Positions 7,711-18,240 of a stretch of 64,000 nucleotides of DNA are shown here, piece after piece. Positions within the stretch are counted from its first letter, which is position 1; each line of letters begins with the position of its first letter. A program made the translations under genes and the position numbers. Source of the DNA: Chrysophaeum taylorii (lineage: Eukaryota; Sar; Pelagophyceae; Pelagomonadales; Pelagomonadaceae); contig JAQMWT010000432.1 in the NCBI GenBank assembly GCA_029834535.1, positions 1 through 64,000 on the forward strand, in the 5' to 3' direction. A model generated the notes under the pieces. It was not told where the DNA came from and did not search any database. It saw only the letters and a list, made by a program, of their open reading frames with translations.

Positions 7711-10700
7711 ATGTCCTCGATCGAAATTAAGGATAGCAAGCTTTCGCAAAAACTCGATGCTTTCAGTGGTGAGCGACATCTTTTTCACCAATGGACCCGG
7801 CGCCTGGAAAACATGATCATTTCCACCGGTGATCGCATTATCTTGACCACTGACACTTGGACTAGCATTTCCGCTTCTGGCTGTTCTGAAGAAGAATTTG
7901 GTCTCAAGCAGCAACGCTGGTACAGTGCACTCTTCATGGCGCTACCAATGCATGATACTGATCGTGCGGATATCCGTGAAAACCGCGATATGAACTTCAC
8001 GCGGCTTTACAAGCGCATTACTGATGTTTACATGGGTCATGGAGATCGTGTCGCTCAGTCTGCAATTGCTTCACTGCATTCCTTGGTGTGCAACAACATC
8101 GATGAACTTGAGTCTTTTCTTAACAAGTTCATCACTGGTGTTCAAGTTGCTCGGCATCATCAAGATTTCCCTGACGCAAATGCATTGCAATTGCTTCAGA
8201 CGAAAATCCCTGACTCGCTCTTGTCTAAGGATCTCATTGCACTTGATCCTAAATTGCGCACATATGATGGTTTCGTTGATCGCCTCCACAGTAAAGTTTT
8301 TGATTATCTTCAGACCAAGTCTGTGCACGTCCATGCTACGTTCCGTGAAAGTCCCCGTCATCGTGAACGTTCCAACTTTTACGGTCGCCATCCTTCTGAA
8401 AAGTACTTTCATCGCTTCAATGCTTTGCGCTCTCAACAACGTTCTAGCCCACGCCCCTCTTTTCGATCATCATTCCGCAACCCACCTTCATCTACACGTG
8501 GTTTTCATCGCAAGCGCCAACGCCATACTGATCTTTGTCACTTTTGTGGTATTCCTGGCCATCACCAGAAAGATTGTCATAAGCGCCAGCGCTATTTGCT
8601 CTCACAAGCTACCGCCCGCCCTCGGCATCAACACCAATACCCACGTCGGTCGCATTCCCAATACCCACCTCGGTCCACTCCCCAATACCCACCTAGGCCC
8701 CATCCACCCTTCTACCAACACCATCTTTTCGCCCCCAATCCACCATTGCCTCCATCTAAATCCTCTCCGCCGCTTCTTGCGTTGCCACCCTCCACCACAC
8801 CCTCTGTCCCGCCTTCCACCGCTGTCACCCTTCCTGACCCAACCCTTTCTGCACCTACCTGCCCGTCATACAATTTCCACCTTCTTTCCATCTCCCCCTC
8901 CATTCACCAAGTCCTTTCCTCCACCAACGCCCTTACCGCTCTGCTCACCGCTCGTGAGCGCGACTACCTTCGCAGCACCAACCTTCGTCTCGTTGTCTAT
9001 GATACCGGCGCCAACGTCAGCCTTTTTAATTCTCCCGCTGGCTTCACTGACCTTGACAACACTCAACAGCATTCCATCACTTCTGCTATCAGCACTGGCT
9101 CTGTTTCCGGTTCTGGCACTGCTCACTTAACGTTCCCTTCAATTGGTCCTCTTGACAATCGTGGTCTTCCTTCTCCTGCGCCCACTCTTTCCGCCCCTCA
9201 TGGTATACATGTCGCGTTCCCGCATACCCTCATCTCTCCTGGCCTTGGTGACAAACGGATTCTTTCGGATCATTCCCTTGAACAAGTTGGTTACGATTGC
9301 CACACCATTCAGGCCGTTGGCCCTGCTTATCCGCAACGAATTTTACGTCACCGCCAAACGCATCACGTTATTCCCCTGCTTCGTCGCTGTGGTCTTCTTT
9401 TGATCGTCTGCTGGATCGGCAATACGACCGCTGCGCCCTACGCGGACTACGTTTCACCTTTTGTGGCATTTTCTTCTTCCCCTTGTGTCCATGATCCTTG
9501 TGCGTTTCCCGCTGTGTCTCAACGCACTCAACTTACTTTCGACCTTTGGCATGCTCGTCTTGGTCATTATAGTCCTCCCTATCTTCGGCGTTTGTCTTCT
9601 CTTGCTGTTGGCGCAACGTTTTTCCCGAGCTCCGCGTCGCTTTCTTTTTGTCCTGCATGTGCTCTCGGTAAAATGCATGCTGCGCATGTTGGCCAACGTA
9701 AAGCTCATGCTTCCACTTCATCTCCTTCCTCCGAGCCTTTGTCTCGTCCACGTGCCGTTGCGCCCTACCTTATTATCCACGCCGATCTCATGTTTGCCGG
9801 CGTCCCATCCTACATATATCAAGATCGCGCGATCCTCACGTTTGTCGATGATCATACGCGCCGCCGCACGCGTTACTTTGCTCCACGACACGATGCCCTT
9901 ACGAACGCTCGTCAACTCGAATTTTTTCTGTCTAACGTGGTTCGCCCATTCGGATATCGCATTGCCCTCATCTACACCGATCGTGACCGCTCTCTTATGG
10001 GCCAATTCGAAACCTTCTGTCTGGGCAACAATATTGCGCTTCGGCGCGCTCCGGCAGCACAGTCCAAAACTTCACAGGCTCACGCTTTTTCCGGTGTTGT
10101 GGAACGCTCTCATCGCGCAACCGCGGATATTACTCGCACTCTTTTGGTACATGCGCACCGTCCACCTGTTTTTTGGCGTTGGGCCATGGACACGGCTGAC
10201 TTCATCTCTGAGCGTATGCCAAATGCCTCTAATCCTGGATATATGACGCCATATGAAATGCTACATGAAACACTCCCGCGTGTAGATTTTCTTCGTGTTT
10301 GGGGCTGTCCTGCTGCAATTCTTACTGGCGACAAATGGCCTACCAAAGCTATAACCGGTATCTTCATTGGGTATCCCTCTGCAGGCCCGGGATATCTCAT
10401 ATTGCTTCAACGGCCCACAGGTCCTGTCATCCACACCTCGATTGATGTTGTTTTTGACGAAAATTTCGCTCTGCGTAAGTCACTGTCCACTCAACCCCTT
10501 CCTCCGTCTCTAGTGGATTCTCGTTTTCCTGACTTGTTTTATTACGACCCTCGTTTATCTTCGGCCGTAGCCCCAATGTCCTCAGTTTTTGATGCTCCGG
10601 AGCCGGCCTTATCGGGACTGATCACCCCGGAAACCACTCAACCGTCACTGAATACACTGTTCCCGGCCAATACGAAACGTGCACCATTACGTCGTGCCAA

Positions 10701-12633
10701 ACGGGGCCGACCGCGCAAAGTCGACCAACGCGCGTTACAACAACCAACAAACTTTTTTACGGGCCATTCCAATGTTGATACGGGCCATTCTAATGTTGAT
10801 ACGGGCCATTCTGATGTCGATACGGGCCATTCTGTTTCCTCCTGTCACGATGTTGATTCTGTTTCCTCTGTCGCTTCTGTTTCCCCCTGTAACTCTTTGT
10901 ATGTCTCTTCTGTTAGCTTTCGTTTGTTAGTTCATTATGTCTTCCTTCCCCTTTGTTTAGCTAACACCCTTGTTGATCCTCATGCACACGTTTATTACTC
11001 TGCTTCCGAAGAACTGTCGCAATATTCCGACCTTGACGAATCCACTATCACTTCCACCCATTTACTTGAAGCTTTAGCTCCGACCAATCCTGAGCGTCCT
11101 GGCTGGTTGCAAGCCATCGCTAAAGAATACAGCTCTCTTGGTCAACTTGGCTGTTGGGATGTGATTCGCCTCCCTGAGACTTTTTCTGGCAACATTTGTA
11201 CCCTCAAGTGGATCCTCCGCAAGAAGTATGACTCTGGCCGCTTCAAATCGTACAAGGCTCGCCTTGTCGTCCGCGGTTACACCCAGGTTCACGGCATTGA
11301 TTATCATGACACCTACTCACCGGTTGCCAACATCGTCACGATCCGTTTCTTTCTAACCTTTGTCGCTGTCCATGACCGGGATTTGCACAAGTTGGATGTC
11401 AGCTCCGCCTTTATTCAAGCTCCCATTGACGAAGACATCTATGTCTGGCCACCCGAAGGCTATGCTCCTCGCCAACCCACCGATGGTTCCAAAATCGTTT
11501 ACAAGCTCCGTCGCTCTTGGTATGGTTGCAAACAAGCCTGTCTTAATTGGTGGCTTTATTTGGAACGCTTCCTTCTCAATGATTGTGGCTTCGTCCGCGG
11601 ATCTGGTGACACTTGCCATTGCAAGCTCGTGCTCAATTCTACCGTGGTCCTCCGTCTCGTTTTGGTCGTTGATGATCTTCTTGTGGCACACCCTCGTCAT
11701 TGCATTGGCCATTACCAAGCCTTTTTCCTCCGTTTCCGCGCTTTCATTGACGTCAATGAACTTGATCTCACCTCTTACGTTGGTCTTCGCATTACGCGTG
11801 ATCGCCCTCGGAGAACCCTCACTCTTGACCAATCCCATGCTATCCGTGAAATTCTTACCGAACATCGCTTCATCAACAGTAAACCCGAACTCACTCCCGC
11901 TCCCAAAGGTCTTCGTCTTTCTGCGGCTGATTGTCCGGCTCCTGGTTCTCCAGATCACATCTTCATGGCACGCATCCCTTTTCGCCGCATTGTTGGCTGT
12001 GTCCTCTTCATCTCCATCATGACTCGCCCTGATATCACTTGGCCCGTCAATCAGTGTGCGCGTTTTCCCCACAATCCTGGTAAACCCCACTGGCACGCTT
12101 TATCCCACACTCTGCGTTATCTCAACGGTACTCAGGATCTTGCCCTTATTCTTGGTCGCGATTCTACCCTTCATCTCTGTGGTTATTCCGACTCCAGCTG
12201 GGCCGACGACCCTGATGACCGCCACTCTACAACTGGTTTTTACTTTCTCCTTGCGGACTCTATGATAGCCTACTGCTCCCGTTCGCAATACTTACTTGCT
12301 CGCTCTTCTTTTGAAGCTGAATTGCTTGCCCTTTACGCTGCTACTGCTGAGCTCTCTTGGCTTCTCAAACTTTTTGATGACTTTGATCTCCCTCGTCACA
12401 CGGTCCCAATGTATGTTGATAATAGCACCACCGTCACCCAAGTTCGTCTCCAATGTTTCACACGGCGCACCCGCCATATTGACATTCGCTTTTACAGTAC
12501 CGCCGAATATCATCGCAACCACATCATTGATCTCAAACACATACCCCGCCTTCACAACCTTAGCGACATTTTCACCCGCAGTACGGAAGCTCCTTCCTTC
12601 CTCCGGCTTCGCGCTCTTTACCTCACTTCGTGA
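7711..12633 (+). CDS. Copia Gag-Pol polyprotein
   Basis: A single frame of 1,640 aa from the first in-frame ATG after the primer-binding site. In order it shows a Gag region; a CCHC zinc knuckle (CHFCGIPGHHQKDC); a basic Pro-rich linker; an aspartic protease with DTGA; a GAG-pre-integrase segment (WHARLGH, CPACALGK); the integrase core (HADL, then VVERSHR); a reverse transcriptase with AFIQAPIDE and a VVDD catalytic box; and an RNase H segment (YSDSSWADD). Gag and Pol share one frame, as in many copia elements. It would support replication through an RNA intermediate in virus-like particles. Codon use is more A/T-rich than in the flanking host genes. Confidence 0.92.
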   Translation: MSSIEIKDSKLSQKLDAFSGERHLFHQWTRRLENMIISTGDRIILTTDTWTSISASGCSEEEFGLKQQRWYSALFMALPMHDTDRADIRENRDMNFTRLYKRITDVYMGHGDRVAQSAIASLHSLVCNNIDELESFLNKFITGVQVARHHQDFPDANALQLLQTKIPDSLLSKDLIALDPKLRTYDGFVDRLHSKVFDYLQTKSVHVHATFRESPRHRERSNFYGRHPSEKYFHRFNALRSQQRSSPRPSFRSSFRNPPSSTRGFHRKRQRHTDLCHFCGIPGHHQKDCHKRQRYLLSQATARPRHQHQYPRRSHSQYPPRSTPQYPPRPHPPFYQHHLFAPNPPLPPSKSSPPLLALPPSTTPSVPPSTAVTLPDPTLSAPTCPSYNFHLLSISPSIHQVLSSTNALTALLTARERDYLRSTNLRLVVYDTGANVSLFNSPAGFTDLDNTQQHSITSAISTGSVSGSGTAHLTFPSIGPLDNRGLPSPAPTLSAPHGIHVAFPHTLISPGLGDKRILSDHSLEQVGYDCHTIQAVGPAYPQRILRHRQTHHVIPLLRRCGLLLIVCWIGNTTAAPYADYVSPFVAFSSSPCVHDPCAFPAVSQRTQLTFDLWHARLGHYSPPYLRRLSSLAVGATFFPSSASLSFCPACALGKMHAAHVGQRKAHASTSSPSSEPLSRPRAVAPYLIIHADLMFAGVPSYIYQDRAILTFVDDHTRRRTRYFAPRHDALTNARQLEFFLSNVVRPFGYRIALIYTDRDRSLMGQFETFCLGNNIALRRAPAAQSKTSQAHAFSGVVERSHRATADITRTLLVHAHRPPVFWRWAMDTADFISERMPNASNPGYMTPYEMLHETLPRVDFLRVWGCPAAILTGDKWPTKAITGIFIGYPSAGPGYLILLQRPTGPVIHTSIDVVFDENFALRKSLSTQPLPPSLVDSRFPDLFYYDPRLSSAVAPMSSVFDAPEPALSGLITPETTQPSLNTLFPANTKRAPLRRAKRGRPRKVDQRALQQPTNFFTGHSNVDTGHSNVDTGHSDVDTGHSVSSCHDVDSVSSVASVSPCNSLYVSSVSFRLLVHYVFLPLCLANTLVDPHAHVYYSASEELSQYSDLDESTITSTHLLEALAPTNPERPGWLQAIAKEYSSLGQLGCWDVIRLPETFSGNICTLKWILRKKYDSGRFKSYKARLVVRGYTQVHGIDYHDTYSPVANIVTIRFFLTFVAVHDRDLHKLDVSSAFIQAPIDEDIYVWPPEGYAPRQPTDGSKIVYKLRRSWYGCKQACLNWWLYLERFLLNDCGFVRGSGDTCHCKLVLNSTVVLRLVLVVDDLLVAHPRHCIGHYQAFFLRFRAFIDVNELDLTSYVGLRITRDRPRRTLTLDQSHAIREILTEHRFINSKPELTPAPKGLRLSAADCPAPGSPDHIFMARIPFRRIVGCVLFISIMTRPDITWPVNQCARFPHNPGKPHWHALSHTLRYLNGTQDLALILGRDSTLHLCGYSDSSWADDPDDRHSTTGFYFLLADSMIAYCSRSQYLLARSSFEAELLALYAATAELSWLLKLFDDFDLPRHTVPMYVDNSTTVTQVRLQCFTRRTRHIDIRFYSTAEYHRNHIIDLKHIPRLHNLSDIFTRSTEAPSFLRLRALYLTS

Positions 12634-12797
12634 TCTTCGCCCTGATCTCTGCTGTTTTCTTGCCACGATGCCTCTCTTCCTCAAAGCTTCTCCTCTGTGA
12701 GCGTCTCACTTACCCCTTTTTCCTTTTCCTTATTTTCCAGCACCTGTGTGAGGACCTCACTTACCCCTTTTTCCTTTTCTTTCTTTTCCAGCACCTG

Positions 12798-12893
12798 TGT
12801 GAGGAAGCTATGACACTTACCCCTGCACCACGTATCCAGTATCCCTACGTTATTCTCTTATCGCTAGTCTAACACCTCATTCCATTCGTAACA
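12798..12893 (+). repeat. 3' LTR (96 bp) and right target duplication
   Basis: Starts TGTGAGGAAGC and ends CATTCGTAACA, followed by AGAAC at 12894-12898. At about 96 bp it is very short for a copia LTR. It lacks the insertion seen in the 5' copy. Confidence 0.88.
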
Positions 12894-12898
12894 AGAAC

Positions 12899-13448
12899 AC
12901 TATGACGGACGGACCGACCAAGGGGTGGTTGGTTGGTTACCAATAATGATAACCAACCCCCTGCTATGTCGTTTCAAAAACAAAAAAAAAAAAAAACTAA
13001 CTTCCGTCGTGTGCTGTCTCGTCCCCCCCGCGTTGATGTTGCAAAGAACGGCAGCGCCAATTTTTGAGAACCCACAAGAAGAATGATGTCCGCGCCCTAG
13101 CCTCGTCCTCTCCCTCGTCCTCTGCCGGCCACGCCAGATCCTCCTTTGACCAGCGTAGGTCCTCCTCGTCTGCTCCTTTCGTCGTCACATTCCTATTTCG
13201 TTTTGAGAAGAATATGCAGAGTGGCGGCGGCCTCGCTGCTCCTTTCTGCCACCAAGGTTGCGGCGTCTCGGTTCGGCGGCGGCGGCGGCAACCTGGCTCG
13301 CAGCCTCGTTGAGTGTAGTACCACCCTCCTCGACCTCGTTCCGAGCCGATCATATGATGCAACAGTAGCCCCATCGTTTTTTTCCTAACTACTAATCGAC
13401 AGATGTTTGTCTGTTTGTTTGTCTGTTTGTCTGTTTGTTTGTCTGTCT
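12899..13448. other. Spacer with A-run and TTTG/TCTG microsatellite
   Basis: No gene recognised. It holds an A-run near 12980-12997 and a tandem TGTTTGTCTGTT-type array at about 13405-13448 that abuts the LINE 3' end and could be its tail or its target. Confidence 0.4.
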
Positions 13449-13559
13449 TTAAATGTCGACTGCTAAGAGGGGGGGGTGTGTGTGGGGAGCATGAAGGATG
13501 TGGGTGGGTTTGTGGGGTATGAGGGATGTGCCTGACGGGCGGAGATAAGTACGCGGGAC

Positions 13560-16500
13560 CTAGTCGGGGTCATCGCCGAGGCGTGGGGCAGGCGAAGAGA
13601 GGACGGGCCCCGCCCGTAGGTCGTACGCATGCTGCCGCCGGACGTATGTGCGACGAAGGGTGACGTCCTGCTGGGATCGGGCGGCCTGGGCGGGGTTCCC
13701 CGAGGCGGCGACATGGGTGAGGGCGGTGAGGGCACAGCGAGCCCGGCCTAATGCGTTGGCGATCCCCCACTCACGGTAGATGCGGCGAGTTTGGGCCGCC
13801 TTTGCCTCTGTGAAGTTGGCGCAGCCGCTTGTCACCCAGGTTCGCGCAGCGATGCGCTCTGCGCATGTTTGGGCGAGAGCGTGGCACGCCGCGCTGGCCT
13901 CACCGAAGGCACCGAAGACGAGGCCGGCGACGGTGCCGTAGCTACGTAGCCGCTGTTCGACAGGGCCCAAGAAGCCAGGCCGTGGTGCTGTACCCGGCTG
14001 GGGGAAGGGGGATGATGGCATCGACGCCGCGGGCGTGAGCGAGGTATTCGGAGTGGACTTGCGCTGCGCGCCGATCGACAGGCGACGGGTGGGAGGGATG
14101 GAGGGCGTGGGCGGTGTACAACGAACCCCAAGCGAGGGTTTTGATGTCGTAGAGTTGCTCCTTGTTGTCGAGCGTGGTGAGGATGTCTGGGACGACTTGA
14201 CGTCGGGCGAGATTGCCTCGGTACCGGCCGTAGAGGCGCGTGCGAATGGTAGGGGCGACGACGTCAGCAAAGATGCCGAAAACCTCGGACAGGGCTGGGA
14301 TGCCGGCCTCTTTGACGCTGCCGTGGACGCAGTCGAGCTGGCCGTCATGCCAGGTGGTCCGCGCTCCTCCGCGGTTGACAAGGTTGGCCTGCGTGAGAAG
14401 CACCTTGCCGTGAGCGTCGAGAACGACGTCAGTGCCCAGAATGCGAGTGCCCACGAGGCCCAAACAAGCTGGAGAGGGGTAGCCAAAGTACTGGGCACAC
14501 ATCTCAGCCCAGCAGCGGTTGGGGATTTGAAGGCCAGAGCTGGGCCACGAGCTGATGAACGTGGTCGAGAAGCGATCCCATGAGGACGCCGCTACTCGAA
14601 GTGCTTCGGTGATGGGAAGGGTGGCCGCAAGGCGCTGGAGTGCAGTGGCCCGAGCTGTCTCGCGCTGGGAGGTTAGAGCACGCTGGAGTTGGGGTATGAG
14701 CACGGGTGTCGAGATGGTGGGGTCGACGAGGACGCCCATGGAGACGAATTCGTGGGAGAGAGGACCGTCGACGAGATGAACGTTGGCGGGGTCGCCGGAA
14801 CCAGCGCCGCCGTGGGAAGCCAGCGTGGTACGGAGATCAGCCCGAAGTCCGTCCCACGCAGTCTCGAGTGCCCGCCCCAGGCGGCAACCGGATGCGAGGA
14901 GGTGGTGCCAACGGTGCAACTCGTTACCTGTGCGAAAAGAAGTGGCACCCAGGACCGAGGCGAGGCGGGGAGGTAGCCAGGGACCTCCAAGGCACCCGTA
15001 GGATCGCGAAGGTCGACGAGGTGTGGGAGGGCCTGGGCCGCCGTGCCAACAAAGGCGGCGGGGCTGAGGTCGGCGCAGGAGCGAATGCCGCCACCCCCAC
15101 TTCGAGCAGGAAGACGGAGGCGTTGGAGGACGATGCCGTTGGAGTCAAAAACCTGACGCGGATCTGCGCCAAGTGCTGTGGCGACGAAGCTGAGGGCGGC
15201 AACGTCGAAGCGGCGGAGCGCGCTCAAGGCATTGGTGGGGTAGCAGTGTTGCGCGATGTAGTCCATGCGCGGGGCGATGCAGTAGCGGCCCAACGAGTAC
15301 ATGCAGTGGAGGGAGTTCTGGAGCTTGGTGCGAATACGGCTCATGTAGCTCACCTGAGCGTCAACCTCGCGTTGCAAGGTAGCTTCGACATAGGCATCTC
15401 CGGCGTGGCCGGGGAGCCGATGGGCACACCGTAGATTACGAGGCCGTCGGCGACAACGGGGATACCAGCAAGAGTACGCGTGCCGTCAGGCGCAACTTGG
15501 ACGTGGTCGTGAACATCGGGGTGGTCGAGAAGCCCCATGCCAAGTGCCGGACAGAACGCCTCGCACTTGTCGAGGCGGAGCTCCTCGCCGCTAGCTTGGA
15601 TGTCGCGGGCGTACTGCAGGAGGGCGTCGACAACCTCACGAGGGGAACCAGAGATGACGCCGTCGTCCATGCCAAATCGGGCGTAGCCGGCACATGAACG
15701 TAAGCGGGTGTCAAGGGCCTGAGCGGCGTCATGCGTTGCCAGACAGTACGCCGGTGGATAGGTGGGGTCGCCTTGCTGGCCGCCTTCTTGAGAGTCGAAG
15801 GGGGCGCGATCGAGGCCGGTGGGGCCGTGGAGGGCCACCCAGGATGCCGGCCGCAATTGCTTGAACATAAAGTGGCCAAAGGCACGCAGCTTAGCGTTGG
15901 CGTGGTTTGCGAGTTTGTCCACGACGGTCCGGCGCTTGAGCTCGTTGAAGGCGTTGCGTTTGTCCAGCTTGATGATGACCTGGTCGGGGTACTGCTCCGC
16001 GTGGGTGCGGACGCCAAAGACGAGGCGCGAGGGGCCGCCCTTGACCCCGACGGCAACGTTGATCGGGTACAGTGCCTCAGAGAGCTCGGAGTGGAGGCTA
16101 CGCACAAGGCACCGTCCAGTGGCACGGCGGCGGACGGTGCCAATGCCGATAGGTCGAACGTCAGGTGCTTGGTTAGCGTCAGCGGCGCGTCGTTTTACCA
16201 ACGGAATGAGGGTTACCGTGGTGGTGATGAAGTAATACCAGTCAGGAAGAGCTCCACGAACGAACAAGGTCTCAAGGTTGTCGATTTTGTCCATCGCCGA
16301 GCGTGCCTTGACGTTGCTCGGGAAGGGCTGGGCGAAAACGGAGAGGAATTCATTGCGGCACTGGTCGGGGCCCACACCAGCCTTCGGCCGGAGCGTGCGG
16401 TAAGTTTCACGCAGGGCGACCGAGAGTGTGGCGAGCCCTTGCGGGTGGTTGGGGAAAGTGTGAAGGTCCTCCTTGCGAGCAGGATGTTTGGACACGAGTT

Positions 16501-16972
16501 GGCGCATGACGTCTGGGTGGCATGGGTCGGCGATGCCCAGGCTGGTGAGAATACGGCACGCCCGAGAGAGGTCGCCAGATTCAGCGAGTCGCAATGCACG
16601 AAGTGCGTCCGCGTCATCGTCGGGGGCCGCCCGTGAGCGTACATGGGAGCGCACGCGAGTCACGTCGTGGAGGTAGCCGTCAATGAGGAGGTCGTAACGC
16701 CCTGCGGCGAAGGCTGTAAAGCGGTCAGTGAGCACGTCGGGCCGACGGGCGCCGCCTCGTGGTGCTCGCCGAAGAAGTAGGCTGTGAAGGCTCATGTACC
16801 AAAGGAGGGCACGGTCACGAGCGTTATCGGAAGTGGCGTCTTCAAACCATGAACACACCTCGGCCATTGCGCTCGCCCATGCCTCGCGGAATTGGGCGGG
16901 AATGGTGCGAATGCAAGAGCACGGCGATATAATGAGGTCTTTGATGGAGACCTCGTCGATCGCAGAGCGCAA
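13560..16972 (-). pseudogene. LINE ORF2: reverse transcriptase plus nuclease-like tail
   Basis: The first part (16972-15350) encodes a reverse transcriptase: IIKLDKRNAFNELKR matches motif A, EGGQQGDP motif B, and ARFGMDDGVISG the catalytic box, with MDD instead of the usual Y-x-DD. Reading continues in a second frame (to 14673) with RLPARSGGGGIRS, typical after LINE thumb regions. A third frame (to 13942) has RRQVVPDIL then YDIKTLAWG, a PD-(D/E)XK-like pair. A fourth (to 13560) has LRSYGTVAGLVFGAFGE. The pieces overlap and follow in order, so at least three frameshifts broke one long ORF. The TTG at 16972 is not a certain start: the frame stays open upstream to about 17203. Confidence 0.75.
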
Positions 16973-16982
16973 ATCGCTCAGG

Positions 16983-18038
16983 TCACGTGGACGGCGTGTC
17001 GGGAGGGAGGGGGCTGGCCCGGATGACGTAGGGTGGGCGGGGGCAACAGACGGTGGCGCCGAATGTGACCGAGGCCCAATGGGAGAAATGCCAGGAGACG
17101 CGCTCGTGGGGCTGCAGCCGTGACAGGGGTGTTGCGGTGGCTGGTGGCAGGGGCAGGGGCGCGGCGGTTGCCGGCGGCAGCGGCGGGGGTGGAGGGGGTG
17201 CTAGTAGTGGGGTGGTCCGGGTGCCAGCGGCAGGGGTGTGGCGGCTGGCTGTTGCATTCGCAGTGCGGTTGCCAGACGCAGTGGTGCGGCGGTTGCCAGC
17301 GGGAGGGGTGGTAGGGGTGTTGCGGGTGCCAGTGGATCGCGTGCGGGAGCCAATGTGGGAGAGGCGGGCGGCACGGGCAGCTTGAGCAGCGTGGGCGGCA
17401 GCGCGATGGGCGAGGTAAGCGTCGGCGCTGGCAGCAGCGGCAGCGGCCCGTCCCGTGTCGAGTTGGAGTGCCGCAGCAGCGGCAGCAGCAGCGTGCATAG
17501 CGGCGAGATGGCGTTCCGCAGCAGCAGCGGCTCGAGCGGCAAGGGCGGCGTCGCGCATACGCGCTCGAATGCGATATCGGGCGGTAGTGGCGGCAAGGGC
17601 TGCAGCAAGTGGGAAAATGCGGTGGGGTGCGGCAGCGCGGACCTGGGGGAGAGAGTGCACAGACACCCAGCGTTGATGAGGGCGGACCATGCGTATAGGA
17701 CTGCGGCAGTTTGGGCACGGCGGAAGGCGCGCGCGGTTGGTGGGCGCCACGTCAGGGTCGCCTTGGTCGCCGGCGAGGTTGCTTAGCGCCCACTGACCAA
17801 CGCAGGCATGGTGCAGGACCACGCGACAGCAGCGGACTTGGCAACGGGTAAAGCAAGGGCTGGAGCATATAGGACAAGCGCGGTCCCGGAGGTAGCTGAC
17901 ATAGCGGCCGGCCGTGTGGCGCAGGAAGCGGCGGATTATTGCCAGGGATCGACGAGCACGTAATCGCTTCCAGGCTCGAAATTGGTGCTGAAGAAGGGCC
18001 GCTGCGTAGTGGAGTGGCGGGCCAGGAGTCTGGCGCAA
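16983..18038 (-). CDS. LINE ORF1 with RING-like zinc finger
   Basis: An open frame of about 350 codons ends with TGA 10 bp before the ORF2 region. Its N-terminal third has CPIC, then CCRVVLHHACVGQW and PPCPNCRSPI, with the Cys/His spacing of a C3HC4 RING finger. A long Ala/Arg-rich helical region and a Pro-rich tail follow. RING or PHD fingers occur in some LINE ORF1 proteins, but here an E3-type role or an RNA-binding role is only inference. No in-frame ATG was seen at the start (TTG at 18038), so the true 5' end is unclear. Confidence 0.55.
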   Translation of the reverse strand: MRQTPGPPLHYAAALLQHQFRAWKRLRARRSLAIIRRFLRHTAGRYVSYLRDRACPICSSPCFTRCQVRCCRVVLHHACVGQWALSNLAGDQGDPDVAPTNRARLPPCPNCRSPIRMVRPHQRWVSVHSLPQVRAAAPHRIFPLAAALAATTARYRIRARMRDAALAARAAAAAERHLAAMHAAAAAAAALQLDTGRAAAAAASADAYLAHRAAAHAAQAARAARLSHIGSRTRSTGTRNTPTTPPAGNRRTTASGNRTANATASRHTPAAGTRTTPLLAPPPPPPLPPATAAPLPLPPATATPLSRLQPHERVSWHFSHWASVTFGATVCCPRPPYVIRASPLPPDTPST

Positions 18039-18240
18039 GGCCGCGACGCGGTTTTGCCGGGCAGCACGTGCTTGAGCGTGTTGAGCGCGGGTGCGTATGA
18101 CGCGGGCGACATCCGGATGTGCAGAGTTGGTGCATGCGCGTGAAGGCGAGGCAGATAGCGGCGGCTGAGGGGTAGGTGACGGGCCCGAGGGTGGCGAGGA
18201 ATTTGGCGTGGGCGTGGCAGACGTCTGTCCCTCGATTTAG

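Larger units (their letters stand above)
7021..12893 (+). mobile_element. Ty1/copia LTR retrotransposon, looks whole
   Basis: Bounded by short LTRs that start TGTGAGG and end GTAACA, with the 5-bp target duplication AGAAC outside. A primer-binding site starting TGGTAGCAGG follows the 5' LTR at 7601, as in elements primed by initiator Met tRNA. One long open frame encodes Gag, protease, integrase and reverse transcriptase/RNase H in copia order. The element looks whole, with no obvious breaks in its coding part. The two LTRs differ at a handful of sites in about 96 bp, and the 5' LTR carries two later nested insertions, so it is not brand new. A roughly 60-bp direct repeat lies just before the 3' LTR. 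Confidence 0.92.
13449..18240 (-). mobile_element. Non-LTR retrotransposon (LINE), broken
   Basis: A minus-strand element with an ORF1 carrying a RING-like zinc finger, and an ORF2 region with reverse transcriptase followed by a PD-(D/E)XK-like segment. The 3' end reads CTTAGCAGTCGACATTTAAA at about 13449-13468, next to a TTTGTCTG-type tandem array. The 5' limit is uncertain; I place it near 18240, before a 24-bp motif (GTAAGGATCAGGTAGG plus spacer) that occurs twice at 18242-18290. ORF2 shifts frame about three times, so the copy is dead. Confidence 0.75.

Noticed and set aside
8024-9130. A second long frame inside the copia Gag region
   Set aside because: An out-of-frame shadow of the Gag-Pol frame with a Leu/Pro-rich peptide and no domain.
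15731-16636. Plus-strand frames over the LINE reverse transcriptase
   Set aside because: Shadows of the RT frame; no motif.
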